Positions 40,677 to 43,426 of a stretch of DNA of 43,426 bases are shown in pieces. The stretch is from NCBI RefSeq assembly GCF_022760855.1, contig NZ_JAKTNR010000007.1:1-43426 (forward strand), in the 5' to 3' direction. The stretch comes from Thermus albus (GTDB taxonomy: Bacteria > Deinococcota > Deinococci > Deinococcales > Thermaceae). The notes below the pieces were generated by a model, which saw nothing but the letters and a program-made list of their open reading frames with translations, was not told where the DNA came from and searched no databases. Position 1 is the stretch's first letter; every line of letters starts with the position of its first letter. A program made the position numbers and the translations under genes.

Positions 40677-41416
40677 GCGGTTTCCTCCTTGGGCCTCGCC
40701 CGCTCCGCTACCCGGGCCACCAGCACGGAGATCCAGTAAAGGACCAAAAGGGGGCCAGTGACGATGGCCAAGGAGACCACGTCCACCGTGGGGGTGATGA
40801 CCGCAGCCAAGGTGAGGAGGAGGACCACGGCGATCCGCCAGTTGCGGGCCAAAAAGGCGGAGGAAAGGATGCCCAGCCGGGCCAGGAGGTAGCTCACCAC
40901 CGGCATCTCAAACACCAGGCCCATGACGGTCATCATCATGAGCACCTGGCCCATGTAGCGGCCGATGGAGATCTGGGGGGTGATGACATCCCCCAAAAAG
41001 CCCAAGAGGAAGGGGATGGCAAAAGGTAAGAACCCATAGTAAGCGAAAAGGGCCCCCAAGGCGAAGCTGAACCCCGCCCCCAACAAGAAGGGGACCGCCA
41101 AGCGCTTTTCGTGCTCGTAAAGGCCGGGGGCGATAAAGGCCCAGACCTGGTAGACGATAAAGGGCAGGGCCAGAACGAGCCCCCCAAAGGCCGCCACCTT
41201 CAAGGAGACCAAAAAGGGCTCTGTGATGTCCAAGACGATGAGGTTGACCTGGATGTTGTTGGTCTTGGCCGCCAGGTCCAAAGGCCGCTTCAGCCACTCC
41301 AAAAGCTGGACCCTAAAGGTCCAAGCCACTCCCGTACCCACCGCCCAGGCCAATAACGACCAGAGGATCCGGGTCCTAAGTTCCTCTAAGTGTTCTACCA
41401 GGGGGGCTTCCTTCAA
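40673..41416 (-). CDS. tatC: Twin-arginine translocase TatC
   Basis: TatC is the six-helix receptor of the twin-arginine export system for folded proteins. It has 247 residues with LVEHLEELRTRIL at the start, ITEPFLVSLKV, FIAPGLYEHEKR and FEMPVVSYLLARLGI. The start is TTG at 41416, overlapping the tatA stop as TTGA; no ATG fits better. Confidence 0.95.
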   Translation of the reverse strand: MKEAPLVEHLEELRTRILWSLLAWAVGTGVAWTFRVQLLEWLKRPLDLAAKTNNIQVNLIVLDITEPFLVSLKVAAFGGLVLALPFIVYQVWAFIAPGLYEHEKRLAVPFLLGAGFSFALGALFAYYGFLPFAIPFLLGFLGDVITPQISIGRYMGQVLMMMTVMGLVFEMPVVSYLLARLGILSSAFLARNWRIAVVLLLTLAAVITPTVDVVSLAIVTGPLLVLYWISVLVARVAERARPKEETA

Positions 41417-41700
41417 GCCTTACGCTCCTCTTGGGGTTGGGTAACCTCCGGGGCCTTGCTGGAAGCCTCAGAAACGGGCTTGGGCTTCAGCTCCTCCCTA
41501 GCCAACCTAGCCCCTTCGGGGCCCTTGTCGTCCCGCACGTCCACGGACTTTTCCAGCTCCTCGCGGATCTCCTGGGCCCCCCGCTTGAACTCGCGGATGC
41601 TTTGGCCCAAAGAGCGGCCCAGCTCAGGAAGCTTCTTAGGCCCAAAGATAAGAAGGGCCACCACCAGGATCACCAGGATTTCCTGCATGCCCAGGTTCAT
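41413..41700 (-). CDS. tatA: Twin-arginine translocase TatA
   Basis: TatA forms the oligomeric Tat pore. It has 95 residues: a short N-terminal membrane helix (EILVILVVALLIFG), the FGPKKLPELGRSLGQSIREFKRG amphipathic helix, and a charged C-terminal tail. ATG 41700 lies 7 nt after TAAACT (41713-41708) and has GAAGAG close by, so it may be leaderless or near-leaderless. Confidence 0.93.
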   Translation of the reverse strand: MNLGMQEILVILVVALLIFGPKKLPELGRSLGQSIREFKRGAQEIREELEKSVDVRDDKGPEGARLAREELKPKPVSEASSKAPEVTQPQEERKA

Positions 41701-41707
41701 GCTCTTC

Positions 41708-41713
41708 AGTTTA
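41708..41713 (-). promoter_or_regulatory. -10 element of tatA-tatC
   Basis: TAAACT on the minus strand ends 7 nt before the tatA ATG. No convincing -35 was found. Confidence 0.45.
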
Positions 41714-41742
41714 CCACCTATCCTGAAGAGAAGGTGAAGCCT

Positions 41743-43104
41743 CTATCCCTCCTCCCGCTTCCTGCGGGCGTAGCCCAGAAGGTTTCGCTGCCTTTCCCGG
41801 GCAATGGCCAAGGCCTCCTCGGGTACATCCTGAGTGATCACGCTTCCTGCCCCCACCATGGCCCCATCCCCCACCCGCACCGGGGCCACCAGGACGCTAT
41901 TGGATCCGATAAAGGCCCCTTTGCCGATATGGGTTCTGTGCTTGCGCCGGCCATCGTAGTTGGCGGTGATGACCCCAGCCCCGATGTTGGTCCCTTCCCC
42001 CACCTCGGCATCCCCCAGGTAGGCCAGGTGCCCCGCCTTGACCCCGGGGTGGAGGAGGCTATTCTTCACCTCCACGAAGTTGCCCACATGGACCCCCTCC
42101 TTAAGGACCGCTCCCGGGCGAAGCCGGGCGAAGGGCCCAGCGTCGGCCCCCCTTGCGATCACCGCCCCCTGGGCCACGGTGTGGGCCTGGACCCGGGCCC
42201 CGGGTTCCAAGAGGGTGTCTTCCAGAATGGCATAGGGCCCCACCTCCGCCCCCTCGCCGATTTTGGTCTTCCCCTTGAGCACCACCCCCGGCCAAAGGGT
42301 CACATCGGGGGCCAGTTCCACGCTGGCCTCCAGGTAGATGCTCTCGGGCAGGATCATACGCACCCCCCTTCGCATCCACTCCCGGCGCAAGGCGGCAAGG
42401 AGCACCCCCTCCACCCGGGCCAGTTCCTCCCGGGTGTTCACCCCAAGGGCCTCCTCCGCCACCCCCTGGACCGCCACCACCTTGCGCCCATGGGCCCGAT
42501 AGATGCCGATGAGGTTAGGAAGGTAGTACTCGCGGGCAGCGTTCTCGTTTTTCACTTCCTTAAGGGCCTGAAAAAGAAAAGCGTCAAAGGTATAGGCCCC
42601 GGCGTTCACCTCCCGGATGGCCTTCACCTCCGGGGAAGCATCCTTCTCCTCCACATTGCCCACCACTTCTTCCCCCTGGCGCAGGATGCGGCCATAGCCG
42701 GTGGGGTCAGGGAGCTCCACGGTGAGGAGGGCCATCCCCGCCCCCTCCTCTACCCTCTCCAGAAGAGCCCTGAGGGTTTCCGGGCGCAGAAGGGGGGTAT
42801 CCCCTTGGGTGACCAAAATGGGCCCAGGGAATCCCCTCAAGAAGGCCTCCGCCTGCAGGAGGGCATGGGCGGTGCCCAGCTGTGCCTCTTGCACCGCCAC
42901 CTCCACCGGGTAGCCCTTTAAGGCCTCCATCACCTGTTTAGCCCCATGGCCCACCACCACCACCAACTTCTCCGGAGCTAAGGCCAAGGCCGTTTCTACC
43001 CCATAGGCCAGCATGGGCTTGCCCAAAAGGGGATGGAGCACCTTGGGCAGGCGGGACTTCATGCGGGTCCCCTGCCCGGCGGCCAGGATCACATGGGCGT
43101 GCAT
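41743..43104 (-). CDS. glmU: Bifunctional GlmU (acetyltransferase / GlcNAc-1-P uridyltransferase)
   Basis: GlmU makes UDP-GlcNAc in two steps for peptidoglycan and glycan precursors. It has 453 residues with an N-terminal nucleotidyltransferase (LAAGQGTRMKSRLPKVLHP, catalytic K21 region; QGDTPLL) and a C-terminal left-handed beta-helix of hexapeptide repeats (GVVLKGKTKIGEGAEVGPYAI, YLGDAEVGEGTNIGAGVITANYDG). ATG 43104 follows TAAAAT by 6 nt. The second mobile element begins about 12 nt further upstream. Confidence 0.96.
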   Translation of the reverse strand: MHAHVILAAGQGTRMKSRLPKVLHPLLGKPMLAYGVETALALAPEKLVVVVGHGAKQVMEALKGYPVEVAVQEAQLGTAHALLQAEAFLRGFPGPILVTQGDTPLLRPETLRALLERVEEGAGMALLTVELPDPTGYGRILRQGEEVVGNVEEKDASPEVKAIREVNAGAYTFDAFLFQALKEVKNENAAREYYLPNLIGIYRAHGRKVVAVQGVAEEALGVNTREELARVEGVLLAALRREWMRRGVRMILPESIYLEASVELAPDVTLWPGVVLKGKTKIGEGAEVGPYAILEDTLLEPGARVQAHTVAQGAVIARGADAGPFARLRPGAVLKEGVHVGNFVEVKNSLLHPGVKAGHLAYLGDAEVGEGTNIGAGVITANYDGRRKHRTHIGKGAFIGSNSVLVAPVRVGDGAMVGAGSVITQDVPEEALAIARERQRNLLGYARRKREEG

Positions 43105-43110
43105 AGTGTC

Positions 43111-43116
43111 ATTTTA
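43111..43116 (-). promoter_or_regulatory. -10 element of glmU (leaderless)
   Basis: TAAAAT (43116-43111) ends 6 nt before the glmU ATG. The -35 region at 17 nt falls inside the neighbouring mobile element (GCCCCC there), so the native -35 may have been replaced. Confidence 0.5.
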
Positions 43117-43426
43117 GAGAAAAGGGGGGTGTAGGGGGCTATAATCCCCCGGTTTTCAAACCGGGGATACATGGGTCAGCGAAGCTACATGCGACCGAAG
43201 GTCGCTTAGCTCCCCCACGTGCCCCGCAGGAGCACATGGCATGGTGAGCTGCACATGTGTGGTACAATTCCCTTGGGGACAGCGTTCCCCGTGGACCTTG
43301 AAACTTGGAGTAGGGGGTTCCATCGGGTAGTCCGATGGGTAAAACTCCAAACGAACACCCGTGGCAGAGCCAGAAGCATTGCGCTCGCCTGCCGATACGG
43401 AGTCAAGGTTTTTCTGGGCTCGGGTC
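43117..43426 (+). mobile_element. Left end of a second element related to the tnpB element (cut by the edge)
   Basis: From AGAAAAG (43118-43124) onward this region repeats the left end of the tnpB element in the opposite orientation. The 30 nt at 43161-43190 are identical to inverted 15222-15251. It keeps the hairpin as CCCCGGTTT / AAACCGGGG (43147-43155, 43158-43166) and the outer G-run / C-run stem (43131-43141 with 43207-43218, imperfect). It adds a hairpin GCGACC / GGTCGC (43191-43205). The element continues rightward past the window, so its gene is not seen. No clear ORF begins before 43426. Confidence 0.7.
43215..43426 (+). ncRNA. Structured region, candidate element-encoded RNA (HEARO/omega-like)
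   Basis: After the left end no coding pattern is seen; nested stems appear. They are GGAGT / ACTCC (43307-43311, 43344-43348) enclosing CCATCGG / CCGATGG (43320-43326, 43332-43338), GGGGA / TCCCC near 43275-43290, and GAGCCAGAA / TTCTGGGCTC (43367-43375, 43412-43421) flanked by ACCC / GGGT. GGCAG (43363-43367) can also pair with CTGCC (43389-43393). The arrangement of a long structured RNA behind an IS200/IS605-type left end, before any ORF, recalls the RNA that precedes IscB genes. This is inference only. Confidence 0.4.

Overview
This window is a piece of a Thermus chromosome. The DNA is very GC-rich with strong G/C at third codon positions. EF-Tu, EF-G, S7 and S12 have the T. thermophilus type of sequence, the methyltransferase is an M.TaqI homologue, and several genes start at leaderless GTG or ATG codons directly behind a TAtAcT-like -10 box. 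I cannot name the species.

Layout. 1-4404: the str operon (rpsL-rpsG-fusA-tuf, minus strand) with its promoter and a structured leader; tuf lacks only the last two bases of its stop codon. 4419-4525: tRNA-Thr(CGT) and its terminator. 4566-7154: an FtsX-type ABC permease, a secreted 3D-domain protein and a lipoprotein. 7216-11166: a minus-strand cluster of FakA-like kinase, Asp23, alanine dehydrogenase and TruB. 11213-13917: a plus-strand cluster of crotonase-family protein, RluB-type pseudouridine synthase, HPRT and a YhhQ-type queuosine-precursor transporter. 13918-15295: an IS200/IS605-type element carrying only tnpB, inserted between the transporter and purA. 16701-19818: trpE-trpG-trpD behind a classical Trp-codon attenuator. 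19916-23081: a GntR regulator with putA and pruA (proline to glutamate) behind a perfect operator-like palindrome. 23095-24236: a small unknown exported protein with near-perfect promoter and terminator, beside an internally deleted IS481-type element.

24312-30899: an alpha-oxoamine synthase, the TaqI-like methyltransferase without a visible nuclease, a small membrane protein, gyrB, an SCP2-like protein and a zinc alcohol dehydrogenase. 30863-31232 is non-coding with several hairpins. 31233-37925: a small unknown protein, then a tightly overlapping LptF-LptG-LptD-like-lipoprotein run and an SDR protein. 37879-40676: aroF (chorismate mutase-DAHP synthase), a polyferredoxin, an epimerase-like protein and a VanZ protein. 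40673-43116: tatC, tatA and glmU. 43116-43426: the left end of a second mobile element in the opposite orientation, followed by a highly structured region cut by the window edge.

Most notable signals. (i) The tnpB element and the element at the right edge share a 30-nt identical block and a hairpin whose stem differs by compensatory changes; the second continues into a structured RNA-like region resembling an obligate mobile-element guided (HEARO/omega) RNA. (ii) The tnpB 3' end is a roughly 90-nt imperfect palindrome with a possible pseudoknot, as expected for a TnpB guide-RNA scaffold. (iii) Two housekeeping-type genes (gyrB and the methyltransferase) appear to carry short in-frame insertions related to repeats found elsewhere in the window. 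(iv) The trp leader has two overlapping mini-ORFs, each with two Trp codons.
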